64,000 nucleotides of DNA from the NCBI RefSeq assembly GCF_009674885.1, contig NZ_WKKA01000015.1, forward strand, positions 1 through 64,000, written 5' to 3'. The translations under genes were made by a program, and so were the position numbers. This stretch comes from Paracoccus sp. S-4012 (lineage in GTDB: Bacteria > Pseudomonadota > Alphaproteobacteria > Rhodobacterales > Rhodobacteraceae). The notes under the pieces are model-generated. The model saw only the letters and a list, made by a program, of their open reading frames with translations, ran no database searches and was not told the origin of the DNA. Every line of letters starts with the position of its first letter. Within the stretch, counting starts at the first letter, position 1. Shown in pieces: positions 8,476 to 17,931 of this stretch.

Positions 8476-8826
8476 TCAGCTCTCGCTGTCGCCCCCCGGC
8501 CGCGTCTGCTGATGCTGGATCAATCTCCACCCCGCCTCCTGCCGCACCCAGGTCGAGGAGCAGCGAGCCTCATAGGTGCCGCCGTCGGCCCGGCGGGCGC
8601 GGGCGAGATAGGCGAGGACGGTGCAATCCTCGCTCTCGGTGGCGCGGCGGTCGGTCAGGGTGACGGCGGTCCAGCGCGGCGCGCGCTCGAGGCTGGCGAA
8701 GATCTCCGGGCCCTGCAGGATGGCATGGGCGAAGACCATGATGGCGGCCGGATGGGTGTGGCGGCGGGCCTCGGCGGTGCTGCCGGTCCACCAGGCTTCC
8801 TCGGCCTTCCAGCGATTCTCGAGCAT
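8476..8826 (-). CDS. SnoaL/DUF4440-like (NTF2-fold) protein
   Basis: The 116-residue protein begins MLENRWKAEEAWWTG and alternates helices and strands in the NTF2-like manner, ending in a WVRQEAGWRLIQHQQT strand typical of SnoaL/DUF4440 proteins. An unusually Trp-rich start and a THPAAIMVF strand line the likely pocket. No catalytic role is clear. It sits 34 bases from the start of the TraB/GumN gene on the same strand, so they may be co-transcribed with that gene first. Confidence 0.7.
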   Translation of the reverse strand: MLENRWKAEEAWWTGSTAEARRHTHPAAIMVFAHAILQGPEIFASLERAPRWTAVTLTDRRATESEDCTVLAYLARARRADGGTYEARCSSTWVRQEAGWRLIQHQQTRPGGDSES

Positions 8827-8860
8827 GGCGGTCCCCTTCCCCGGCTCCCGCTTCTTCTTG

Positions 8861-9874
8861 TCACTCGATCCGGGTGACGGTCCAGCCCTCGTCCTCGAGC
8901 AGCGCCAGCACGCCCGCCTCGCCCGGCAGGTGCAGCGCGCCGAAGGCGGCGACGATCCCCTGACCCGCCGCCGCCGCTTCCGCCGCGGCCTCGGTCAGCG
9001 GCGCGATCCAGTCGGCGTTGCGGCGGTCCATCAGTTCGCGCTGCGCGAGTTCGAGCTGGCGGTCCACCGCCTCGCGCGGCAGGCCGGAATTGGCATAGGC
9101 GTCGAAGCGGCCGAACTCCCACAGCATCCAGACGTCCTGATCGAAATAGGCCTCGATCAGCGTCGTGGCATAGTCGTCGGCGTGTTCGGCCGCGGGCAGG
9201 GCGGCGCGGATCATGTCGATCTCGTCGGTCTCGGTCAGGCTGTCGAAGACCGAAAAGAGCGTGTCCCACGGCTCGAGCGCGCGGACCGGCGTGCCCGCCT
9301 GACGGGCGGCGTCGATCAGCCGCTGGTCGAGCCCGCCGATGTCGCCCCCGGCCGTCGCCTGCTCGATCATGCAGGGCGAGAGGCCGAGCAGCGTCGCCAC
9401 ATACCAGGGCCGCATCCGCGAGGCGATCACCGCGGGCACGCCGCGCGCGGCCATGGCGGTGGAGAGGCGGCTCCACTCCTCGGGTTCCAGCCGCTCGGGC
9501 AGTGTCGGGCCCGTGATGTCGGCCATCAGGGCCGGGTCCGAGCCGAGGGCGGCGGTCAGCGCGCGTTCCTCCTCCGGGCCGGCCTCGACCAGCAGGCTGT
9601 GGGCCTCGGCGATCACCGGGGCGAAACGTTCGACCGCAAGGTCGTGGCGCGGGTCGCCGAAGTGATAGGTGCCGATCAGCGTCATGGCGGCCTCGCCCTT
9701 CTCGGCCCGCCAGAAGAGGCCGCGGCTGTGGGGCACGGCGTCAGCGGCCGCGCGCAGCTCCGCCTGCACCCCACGGGAGAGACCGGCCATCAGGTTGCGC
9801 CCCTCGCACACGCCCTGCGCGAGCGTGGCGGCGGGGGCGAGCACGAGGCCGAGGGCGAGGATCAGGCGGCGCAT
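8861..9874 (-). CDS. TraB/GumN family exported protein
   Basis: The 337-residue protein has a Sec signal peptide (MRRLILALGLVLAPAATLAQ, cleavage after about residue 19), so it acts in the periplasm or envelope. The mature part has the family hallmarks GTYHFGDPRH near residue 68 and a terminal AAFGALHLPGEAGVLALLEDEGW block, where GxxH motifs are thought to form a metalloprotease-like site. The family function is poorly defined. It is divergent from groES, whose promoter lies about 100 bases away. Confidence 0.82.
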   Translation of the reverse strand: MRRLILALGLVLAPAATLAQGVCEGRNLMAGLSRGVQAELRAAADAVPHSRGLFWRAEKGEAAMTLIGTYHFGDPRHDLAVERFAPVIAEAHSLLVEAGPEEERALTAALGSDPALMADITGPTLPERLEPEEWSRLSTAMAARGVPAVIASRMRPWYVATLLGLSPCMIEQATAGGDIGGLDQRLIDAARQAGTPVRALEPWDTLFSVFDSLTETDEIDMIRAALPAAEHADDYATTLIEAYFDQDVWMLWEFGRFDAYANSGLPREAVDRQLELAQRELMDRRNADWIAPLTEAAAEAAAAGQGIVAAFGALHLPGEAGVLALLEDEGWTVTRIE

Positions 9875-9976
9875 GGAAAAACCTTTGCAAGATCAGGAAC
9901 AAGCTGGCACGGCCGCGCGCGCGACCCAAGGGACAGATGGGCGCGCGAAGGCCTCGTCGCAACCGCCGCGCCCCCG

Positions 9977-10004
9977 TTGACAGCCCCGTGACGGGGGCCT
10001 AGAT
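9977..10004 (+). promoter_or_regulatory. groESL promoter
   Basis: A perfect -35 box TTGACA (9977-9982) is followed after 16 bases by CTAGAT (9999-10004), a plausible alphaproteobacterial -10. Transcription would begin near 10011, just before the CIRCE operator, which is the usual arrangement of HrcA-repressed groE promoters. Confidence 0.75.
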
Positions 10005-10013
10005 CAGCGCCCG

Positions 10014-10040
10014 TTGGCACTCGACCCATGAGAGTGCCAA
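10014..10040 (+). promoter_or_regulatory. CIRCE operator (HrcA-binding inverted repeat)
   Basis: TTGGCACTC, nine bases, then GAGTGCCAA form a perfect inverted repeat with the exact arm and spacer lengths of CIRCE (consensus TTAGCACTC-N9-GAGTGCTAA). It differs from consensus by one symmetrical base in each arm. It lies between the likely transcription start and the groES start codon, so HrcA should repress the chaperonin operon until heat or folding stress. hrcA itself is not in the window. Confidence 0.95.
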
Positions 10041-10078
10041 GGCAACACTGCAACCTGAAACACCGGAGTGTTCGAGAC

Positions 10079-10366
10079 ATGGCTTTCCAACCGCTGCATG
10101 ACCGCGTGCTCGTGCGCCGCGTCGAGTCGGAAGAGAAGACCAAGGGCGGGCTGATCATCCCCGATACCGCCAAGGAAAAGCCCGCCGAGGGCGAGGTGGT
10201 GGCGGTCGGCGCCGGCACCCGTGACGAGGACGGCGACCGCATCGCCATGGACGTGAAGGCGGGCGACCGCATCCTGTTCGGCAAGTGGTCGGGCACCGAG
10301 GTCACGCTCGACGGCGAAGAGCTGCTCATCATGAAGGAAAGCGACATCCTCGGGATCATCGGCTGA
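10079..10366 (+). CDS. groES: co-chaperonin GroES
   Basis: The 95-residue GroES forms the heptameric lid of the GroEL chamber. The family pattern is complete: [10 protein letters not shown] at the start, the mobile-loop [18 protein letters not shown], and the terminal [16 protein letters not shown]. The ATG at 10079 is chosen because the conserved protein starts MAFQPLHDR. An upstream in-frame ATG at 10028 lies inside the CIRCE spacer and cannot be the start. It is followed 44 bases later by groEL in the same operon. Confidence 0.98.
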   Translation: MAFQPLHDRVLVRRVESEEKTKGGLIIPDTAKEKPAEGEVVAVGAGTRDEDGDRIAMDVKAGDRILFGKWSGTEVTLDGEELLIMKESDILGIIG

Positions 10367-10395
10367 TCCCTCGACGGACGCGCTTCAACCCCTAA

Positions 10396-12060
<1,665 letters not shown>

Positions 12061-12102
12061 TCCATCCGCCCTGCCCGGCCGCGGTCCGGGCAAGGCAAAG
12101 GA

Positions 12103-12131
12103 AAGGGCGCCCGTCACGGGCGCCCTTTTTT
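12103..12131 (+). terminator. Rho-independent terminator after groEL
   Basis: An 11-base stem (AAGGGCGCCCG / CGGGCGCCCTT) with a three-base loop is followed by a run of T, 43 bases after the groEL stop. It ends the groESL transcript and sits close to the 3' end of the convergent HdeA-like gene. Confidence 0.9.
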
Positions 12132-12162
12132 GTCGTTGCGCAGCTTGTCCGGTGGTTGTCGC

Positions 12163-12621
12163 CTACCCTTCCGAAGCCGTCAGCCGCTCGCTGATCGGCG
12201 CGTCGTCGAAGCCTTCGCAGCTTTTGATCAGGGCCGCGATCTCCGGGTCGGTGGCCGCCATGTCGGTGGCGGCGGTCGTGGTCGAGTCGCCCGTCGCCGC
12301 GGCGCCCGGCGCGGTCGCATCGGCGGCTGCCGCGCCGTCGGTCGTCCCGCCGCCGGCCGCCGCCGTGTCCGTCGCGGATGACCCGGCGTCCGTCGCCGCG
12401 CCACTGTCGGCCGCGCCGGCACTCGCCGGAGCGGTCGAGGCCGCATCTCCCGACATGCCGGCCGAGCGGACTGCATCCATCGCCGTCATCTGCTCGTCCG
12501 AAGTCAGGGCCTTGAACTCGGCGCACGTCATCGAAGCCGGGTCCGCTTGCTGTGCGAAAGCCCCCGTTCCGAGGGCCGCGATGACCCCCGAGAGCGCCAG
12601 TGTGCGTGTGAGATGTCTCAT
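12163..12621 (-). CDS. HdeA-like small periplasmic protein with Ala/Thr/Asp-rich insert
   Basis: The 152-residue precursor has a Sec signal peptide ending AFAQQ near residue 25. The mature protein starts with PASMTCAEFKALTSDEQ, with Cys33, and closes with EIAALIKSCEGF, with Cys135. This two-cysteine arrangement resembles HdeA/HdeB acid-stress chaperones. About 80 low-complexity residues of Ala, Thr, Gly, Ser and Asp separate the halves, much longer than the helix pair in HdeA itself. The start at 12621 is set by the signal peptide. It converges on the groESL terminator. The HdeA assignment is by pattern only. Confidence 0.65.
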   Translation of the reverse strand: MRHLTRTLALSGVIAALGTGAFAQQADPASMTCAEFKALTSDEQMTAMDAVRSAGMSGDAASTAPASAGAADSGAATDAGSSATDTAAAGGGTTDGAAAADATAPGAAATGDSTTTAATDMAATDPEIAALIKSCEGFDDAPISERLTASEG

Positions 12622-13086
12622 GAATCTTCCCTCCGGGCAGATCGGCACCAAGGCCGACGCGCGGAAACGCCGGAGTGGAGGAGATGTTCCATGCGGAAGA
12701 CGCGGCACCAGGTGGAACGCTGTCGGATCGACCGGCGCTGCTCCGCCCCAAGAGGGTGGCGCACTGCGCCACTCCCGGCAGTGAGCGATCTTCCGCCGCA
12801 ACCTGACGCTGCACCGCGGCAACTCGGACAGAACCTCTTGCGGAAATGTCAAGGGCACCCCAGTTCGTAAAGGAACCGGCGCAAGCCGTTCAAGTTATAT
12901 GGTTGACGCGTTCCGAACGCCCCTCGCCCGACTGACTTGCGCGGCGCGCATGGCGGGCATGCGGTTGAAGGCATATCGAAACGCGGCGGTGCAGCGTATG
13001 GTCGCGGCACTCGCAAAAGGTGAAGTCAGGGGGCTCGGCCCCGCGCCGGGACAACCGGCTGAGATACGTAGCAGGACGGTGGTGGC
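12622..13086. other. 465-base intergenic region
   Basis: This separates the divergent HdeA-like gene and the small plus-strand gene at 13087 and should hold both promoters. I see no convincing gene, tRNA, repeat or named RNA motif. A plus-strand reading from 12899 exists but has no coding character. The length is unusual for this tightly packed stretch and could hide a small RNA. Confidence 0.5.
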
Positions 13087-13416
13087 ATGCGTGATTTTGT
13101 TGATGGTGCGGTTTTCAACTACGAGCAGGGCGCGCGGGCGCGCAAGCTCTTCGCCGCGGTCGTGCTCGCCGCGCTTGACGATGCCATCGCGGACGACAAG
13201 AAATTCGGCAACGGCGCCGAGCAGATCGCCCGCTGGGCGCGCTCCCGCGACGGCCGCGAGGTGCTGAGCTGCGCCGGGATCGACCCGAACGAGCGCGTGG
13301 TGAAGGGCCTGATGGACTTCGTCGCCAAAGGCGTCCGCACTTCAGTCGCGCTGTCGCGCGAGGAAAGCGAGCGGCGCATGGCCGCCGAGCTGGAGGCTGC
13401 CGCCGAGGCCGCTTGA
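13087..13416 (+). CDS. small conserved Rhodobacterales protein (possibly DUF6280)
   Basis: The 109-residue soluble, helix-rich, charged protein begins MRDFVDGAVFNYEQGARARKL and contains the segments ALDDAIADDKKFGNG and FVAKGVRTSVALSREESERR. I recognise it as a conserved small protein widespread in Rhodobacterales, probably the group labelled DUF6280, but I am not sure of the number. There is no signal peptide, membrane segment or catalytic motif. It is a single-gene unit, with a long upstream region and its own terminator downstream, suggesting separate regulation. No function is assigned. Confidence 0.75.
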   Translation: MRDFVDGAVFNYEQGARARKLFAAVVLAALDDAIADDKKFGNGAEQIARWARSRDGREVLSCAGIDPNERVVKGLMDFVAKGVRTSVALSREESERRMAAELEAAAEAA

Positions 13417-13437
13417 GCCCCGCGCCATCGAAACCGC

Positions 13438-13463
13438 AAGGCCGCCCTCCGGGCGGCCTTTTG
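13438..13463. terminator. bidirectional Rho-independent terminator
   Basis: AAGGCCGCCC-TCC-GGGCGGCCTT forms a ten-base stem with a three-base loop and flanking T/A runs. It lies between the small conserved gene and the convergent sugar kinase, so it can serve both. Confidence 0.85.
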
Positions 13464-13466
13464 CGT

Positions 13467-14417
13467 TCACGCCATGCGCGTGATCTCGCGCATCTCGAGC
13501 AGCCGCTCGAAATCCTCGCGCCGGAACAGCTCCGTCGCAGGCGTCATGCAGGCAGCCGAGGCCGCCGCCGCGCCCCAGCCGAGCGCCTCGGGCAGATCGC
13601 CGCCCCTCGCCCGCGCCAGCACGAAGGCGCCGAGGAAGCTGTCGCCCGCGCCGACCTTGCTGACCACTGGCACCCGCAGCGCCTCGGCATGCCAGACGCC
13701 CTCGGCATCGGCGACGATGTTGCCGTCGCCGCCGCGGGCGACCAGCACCGCCTCGGCCACGCCACGACCGACGAGATCGGCCGCGAACTCGGCGCTCGCC
13801 CGGCGCGTCGGCAGCGGGCGACCGGCCAGGTCCTCGGCCTCGGCCCCGTCCATCCGCAGCAGCGCCAGCCCCGCCGGAACCCGCCCGATCGCATGCAGCG
13901 CCGGTCCGGAGGTGTCGACGTAAAGCCGCCGCTCCGACCCGAGGCCGGCCTGCATCCGCGCGGCGATGTCTTCGGGCACGCCAGGCGGCGTCGATCCCGA
14001 CAGCACCACCCGCGTCCCCGGCGGCGCCGCCTCTCGCACCGCGGCGACGGCGGCCTCGGCATCCGCCTCCGACCACTCCGGCCCCGGCATCATGAAGCGG
14101 AACTGCGCTCCTGTCAGCGTCTCGGTCACGGCGAAGGAGAGCCGCGTCTCGCCCGGCGCCGGCAGCGGCACGGTCGTGATCCCCTCCTCGGCCAGCAGCC
14201 GCTCCATCGCCTCGCCGTTCGGGCCGCCCAGCGACACCGCCGCCCGGCTCTCGCCATCGATGCGGGCGATGGCGCGGCTGACATTGATGCCGCCGCCGCC
14301 GGGATCGGCCAGCGGCGCGGCGCAGCGCAGCTTGATCTCGGGCACCACCCGCTCGATCGAGGTGGCGAGGTCATAGGCCGGGTTCAGCGTGACGGTGAGG
14401 ACAGGTTCCTGCGCCAC
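13467..14417 (-). CDS. PfkB-family 1-phosphofructokinase-type sugar kinase
   Basis: This 316-residue ribokinase-fold kinase has an N-terminal TVTLNPAYDLATSI and GGGGINVSRAIA (substrate-binding di-glycine), and the catalytic GAGDS motif with Asp259 as base. The TLNPA...D start is typical of the hexose-phosphate kinase branch (1-phosphofructokinase, tagatose-6-phosphate kinase, Pfk-2), so a fructose or tagatose phosphate is the likely substrate. No PTS gene lies nearby to narrow it. It begins four bases after the zincin gene upstream on the same strand. Confidence 0.85.
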   Translation of the reverse strand: MAQEPVLTVTLNPAYDLATSIERVVPEIKLRCAAPLADPGGGGINVSRAIARIDGESRAAVSLGGPNGEAMERLLAEEGITTVPLPAPGETRLSFAVTETLTGAQFRFMMPGPEWSEADAEAAVAAVREAAPPGTRVVLSGSTPPGVPEDIAARMQAGLGSERRLYVDTSGPALHAIGRVPAGLALLRMDGAEAEDLAGRPLPTRRASAEFAADLVGRGVAEAVLVARGGDGNIVADAEGVWHAEALRVPVVSKVGAGDSFLGAFVLARARGGDLPEALGWGAAAASAACMTPATELFRREDFERLLEMREITRMA

Positions 14418-14421
14418 CGCT

Positions 14422-14829
14422 TCACTCCCACCAGCGGTCGATGCGGGCGATGTCGTCGTCCGACCAGCCGAAATGATGCGCGAGCTCGTGGATCACCACG
14501 TTGCGGACCAGATCGCCGAGCGTCACGTCGCCGCGGCTGGCCCATTCATCCAGGATCGCGCGGCGGTAGAGCCGCACCGTATCGGGAAAATGCTGCGGGT
14601 CCGAGGCCAGCTTGTCGGTCAGCGGCACGCCGTCATAGAGGCCGGTCAGCTCCAGCGGGTCGTCGATCTCCAGCTCGTCCAGCGTCGCCTCGTCGGCGAA
14701 CTCCTCGACCCGCAGATGCACGTCCTGCGCGTGGCCCGCGAACTCGGCCGGCAGCCCCGCGAAGATCTCGCGCGCCATGCCCTCGATGTCGCCCAGATCC
14801 GGGGCCTTCGCTTCGGTCCAGTCGGTCAT
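14422..14829 (-). CDS. zincin-like metallopeptidase (DUF1025/MPP type)
   Basis: The 135-residue cytoplasmic protein is acidic through most of its length and carries an H-E-L-A-H zinc motif at residues 114-118, followed by HFGWSDDDI. This is the pattern of the small zincin-like metallopeptidase family PF06262. The preceding DTVRLYRRAILDEW segment is also typical. The start at 14829 (MTDWTEA) is preferred because upstream sequence in frame is the gltX leader read backwards. It is divergent from gltX, with about 80 bases between, and is followed closely by the sugar kinase. Confidence 0.85.
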   Translation of the reverse strand: MTDWTEAKAPDLGDIEGMAREIFAGLPAEFAGHAQDVHLRVEEFADEATLDELEIDDPLELTGLYDGVPLTDKLASDPQHFPDTVRLYRRAILDEWASRGDVTLGDLVRNVVIHELAHHFGWSDDDIARIDRWWE

Positions 14830-14908
14830 CGCGCCCTCCGCCTTGCCGGCCTCGGTATGGACAAGATTCCGCCCGTGTGAAAGAGCGGGCAGGACAGGGA
14901 GCCTTGCC

Positions 14909-16234
14909 ATGACGACCACCCGCTTCGCGCCCTCGCCCACGGGCCATATCCACATCGGCAACCTGCGCGCCGCGCTGATGAACTATCTCATCGCGCGCAA
15001 GGCAGGCGGGACCTTCATCCTGCGCCTCGACGACACCGACCGCGAGCGCTCGAAGCAGGAATATGTGGACGGGATCATGCGCGATCTCGACTGGCTGGGC
15101 CTGCACTGGGATCGGGTCGAGCGCCAGTCCGAGCGGCTGGACCGCTACGCCGCGGCGGCCGACCGGCTGCGCGAGGGCGGGCGGCTCTACGAGGTCTTCG
15201 AGACGCCGACCGAGCTGGACCTCAAGCGCAAGAAGCAGCTGAACATGGGCCGCCCGCCGGTCTATGACCGCGCCGGGCTGTCGCTGACGGACGAGCAGAA
15301 GGCCGCGCTGCGCGCCGAGGGGCGCGAGGGCTACTGGCGCTTCCGCCTCGACCACGAGCGGATCGAGTGGGAGGACGGGATCATCGGCCCGGTCTCGATC
15401 GACGCCGCCAGCGTCAGCGACCCGGTGCTGATCCGCCACGACGGCCAGGTCCTCTACACCTTCGCCAGTTCGGTGGACGACATCGACATGAATGTCACCG
15501 ACATCGTCCGTGGCGCCGACCATGTGACCAACACCGCAACCCAGATCCAGATCATGCGCGCGATGGGCGGCGCGCCGCCGCGCTTCGCGCATCACTCGCT
15601 GCTGACCGGTCCGCAAGGCGAGGAGCTGTCGAAGCGCCTCGGCACGCTGAGCCTGCGTGAGTTGCGCGAGCAGGGTGTGGCGCCCGAGGCGGTGCTGAGC
15701 CTCATGGCGCGGCTCGGCACCAGCCAGCCGGTCGAGCTGCGGCTGTCGCTCGAGGAGATCGCCGAGGGCTTCGAGGTCGGCCAGTTCGGCACCGCGCCGA
15801 CCAAGTTCGACCCCGAGGACCTGTGGCCGCTGACGCGCGAGAGGAACCAGCACCTGCCCTTCGAGGCAGTGGCCGACCGTATCGCCGGAATGGGCGTGCC
15901 CGACGACCTGGCGCCGCGCTTCTGGCGCGTGGCCTCGCAGAACATCACCACGCTGGACGATCTGGCGGGCTGGTGGCAGCTGTTCTCGGAAGGCGCCGAG
16001 CCGGAGATCGCGGAGGAAGATCGCGGCTTCGTGGCCGAGGCTCTGCAACTGCTGCCGCCCCGCCCGTGGACGGATGCGACCTGGGGCGAGTGGACCGCCG
16101 CGGTAAAGGCCGCGACCGGGCGCAAGGGCAAGGGCCTGTTCATGCCGCTGCGGAAGGCGCTGACGGGCCGCAGCGACGGGCCGGACATGGCCGAGATGAT
16201 GCCGCTTCTGCAGGTCGACCCGCGGGCGATCTGA
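14909..16234 (+). CDS. gltX: glutamyl-tRNA synthetase (short, zinc-less paralogue type)
   Basis: This class I synthetase of 441 residues charges glutamate onto tRNA. The HIGH motif is HIHIGNLRAA (about residues 12-21) and the KMSKS loop reads ELSKRLG. The segment after GRLYEVFETPTELDLKRKK lacks the cysteines that coordinate zinc in many GluRS. This fits one of the two GluRS paralogues common in alphaproteobacteria, where one copy may prefer tRNA-Gln for the transamidation route. The start at 14909 follows AGGACAGGGA and gives the conserved TTTRFAPSPTG N-terminus. Confidence 0.92.
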   Translation: MTTTRFAPSPTGHIHIGNLRAALMNYLIARKAGGTFILRLDDTDRERSKQEYVDGIMRDLDWLGLHWDRVERQSERLDRYAAAADRLREGGRLYEVFETPTELDLKRKKQLNMGRPPVYDRAGLSLTDEQKAALRAEGREGYWRFRLDHERIEWEDGIIGPVSIDAASVSDPVLIRHDGQVLYTFASSVDDIDMNVTDIVRGADHVTNTATQIQIMRAMGGAPPRFAHHSLLTGPQGEELSKRLGTLSLRELREQGVAPEAVLSLMARLGTSQPVELRLSLEEIAEGFEVGQFGTAPTKFDPEDLWPLTRERNQHLPFEAVADRIAGMGVPDDLAPRFWRVASQNITTLDDLAGWWQLFSEGAEPEIAEEDRGFVAEALQLLPPRPWTDATWGEWTAAVKAATGRKGKGLFMPLRKALTGRSDGPDMAEMMPLLQVDPRAI

Positions 16235-16382
16235 CCGCTCCCCGTGACGGTGCGTGCAGAGCCCGCACCCTGCCAGGCGTTGTGTCGGAAGACGCAGGGT
16301 GCGCACCATCCCCACCACCCCAAACTCCCCAACCTGCCCCTTGACCTCGCCCCGACACGACCGTAAATCGCCTCCACTCCGT

Positions 16383-16459
16383 GGCGGAGTAGCTCAGTTG
16401 GTTAGAGCAGAGGAATCATAATCCTTGTGTCGGGGGTTCAAATCCCTCCTCCGCTACCA
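16383..16459 (+). tRNA. tRNA-Met (anticodon CAT), elongator type
   Basis: A full cloverleaf is readable. The acceptor GGCGGAG pairs with CTCCGCT (first pair G-U). The D arm is GCTCAGTTGGTTAGAGC, the anticodon loop ATCATAA carries CAT at its centre, and the T arm is GGGGGTTCAAATCCCTC; CCA is encoded. The lack of unpaired initiator features and the similarity to elongator Met tRNAs of related bacteria favour tRNA-Met over the lysidine-modified tRNA-Ile. No integrase or attachment repeat follows it. Confidence 0.93.
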
Positions 16460-16640
16460 GTATTTCCCCCAGCCAGAGGTCCGAGGCGCCCGGCGATCTC
16501 GCAGCCGTGGCCTCCGTGTTCCCGGTCGTGGATGGCGACGGGCCCGACGAGGGACCGGAACGCCTCGAACACGCCGACGCCCTCTCCGGGGCGTGGACCT
16601 GCCCTTCATCGAGCGGCGCGACCTTCCTGCTGACGGCGCC

Positions 16641-17786
16641 TCAGCCGAAGCTGCGCAGCAATGCCAGCGACGGCACCCCCGTCGGTTGCTGGCCGATGCT
16701 CGCCTGATAGGCGCTGATGGCCGTGCGGCTCTTGTTGCCGATCACGCCGTCCGCCCCGCCGGTGTCGAAGCCGCGCGCGGTCAGCCTCTGCTGCAGGGCA
16801 ATCCGGTCGGCCTTGGTCAGGCCGTTGGCATCGGGCGGGAAGCCGCCCCTCAGGGGGCCGCCGCCGCCGATCCGGTCGGCCAGATGGCCCACCCCGATCG
16901 CGTAGAGGTCCGAGTTGTTGTAGCGCTTGATGGCGCGGAAATTGCCGGTCACGGCGAAACGCGGGCCGCCTGCCTGCGGCTGGATGATGCTGCCGCCAGC
17001 CGCACCGCTGCCGACCTCGCCGCCCCAGCGGGTCCCGCGGGTCCAGCCGCTGCGGGCCAGGTAGGAGGCCGTCGAGGCGAGGGAATCAGAGGGATCGTCG
17101 GACCAGATGTCGCGCCGGCCATCGCCGTTGAAATCGACGGCATGGCTCAGGAACGAGGTCGGGATGAACTGGGTGTGCCCCATCGCCCCGGCCCAGCTGC
17201 CGGTCATGCGCTCGGGGGTGATGTCGCCGTTTTGCAGGATGCGCAGGGCGGCGATCAGCTGGCTCTCGAAGAACGAACCCCGCCGCCCGTCATAGGCGAG
17301 CGTCGAGACGGCGGAGATCACCGGCACGTCGCCGCGTCGTTCACCGTAGAAGCTTTCCAGCCCCCAGATCGCCGTGATGATCGTCGCGTCGACCCCGTAA
17401 CGGCTTTCGAGTGCCGCCAGCACCGGGCCCTGGCGGGCATGGGCCTGCCGGCCCTTGGCCACGCGCTCGTCCGACACCGCGATCGAGAGATAGTCCTCGA
17501 GCGTCCGCGAGGATTCCGGCTGGTCCCGGTCGCGGGTGATGACACCGGGGAGGAAGCCCGCCGACCGGAATGCCGAAGCATAGGTCGCCTCCGAGATCCC
17601 CTGCCCCGTCGCCCGGCTGCGGAACGACGCGACCCAGGCGTCATAACCCGCATTGGGAACCGGGCGGAGGTCGTCCGGAAGAGGTGCCGGACCGGTCGCC
17701 CCTCGCGTCATCAGTCCCGGCGCCGCGCAGGCGGAAAGACCCAATACGCCCACGCCCAGGCAGAAATGCCGTCTGCTGAATCCCAT
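16641..17786 (-). CDS. lytic murein transglycosylase B-like lipoprotein with peptidoglycan-binding domain
   Basis: The enzyme cleaves the MurNAc-GlcNAc bond of peptidoglycan to form 1,6-anhydro ends. The 381-residue precursor starts MGFSRRHFCLGVGVLGLSAC: a twin-arginine-like start and a lipobox with Cys20, so it is probably a membrane-anchored lipoprotein. The SLT_2 (MltB) catalytic Glu144 lies in IWGLESFYGER, followed by GAMGHTQFIPTSF. Residues about 325-381 form a PG_binding_1 module. The start at 17786 is chosen because it puts the arginine pair and lipobox at normal spacing; a reading from 17846 adds 20 residues. Confidence 0.88.
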   Translation of the reverse strand: MGFSRRHFCLGVGVLGLSACAAPGLMTRGATGPAPLPDDLRPVPNAGYDAWVASFRSRATGQGISEATYASAFRSAGFLPGVITRDRDQPESSRTLEDYLSIAVSDERVAKGRQAHARQGPVLAALESRYGVDATIITAIWGLESFYGERRGDVPVISAVSTLAYDGRRGSFFESQLIAALRILQNGDITPERMTGSWAGAMGHTQFIPTSFLSHAVDFNGDGRRDIWSDDPSDSLASTASYLARSGWTRGTRWGGEVGSGAAGGSIIQPQAGGPRFAVTGNFRAIKRYNNSDLYAIGVGHLADRIGGGGPLRGGFPPDANGLTKADRIALQQRLTARGFDTGGADGVIGNKSRTAISAYQASIGQQPTGVPSLALLRSFG

Positions 17787-17931
17787 GTCACTGCCCGCCT
17801 GCTGCTTCGTTTTCCGCGAGGATAGACGAGAGAGGCGGAAGTGCAATCAGCCATGCCCCGGACCGGCGAGGGTCGGCCGGGCAGGCCGGAGCCGCGCTTC
17901 GCGCCGCCCCCGCGTCGCCCGCCTGACGCCC

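Noticed and set aside
16383-16640. tRNA-Met considered as an integration site for a mobile island.
   Set aside because: No integrase and no repeated 3' tRNA end was found downstream; the next gene is a normal lytic transglycosylase.
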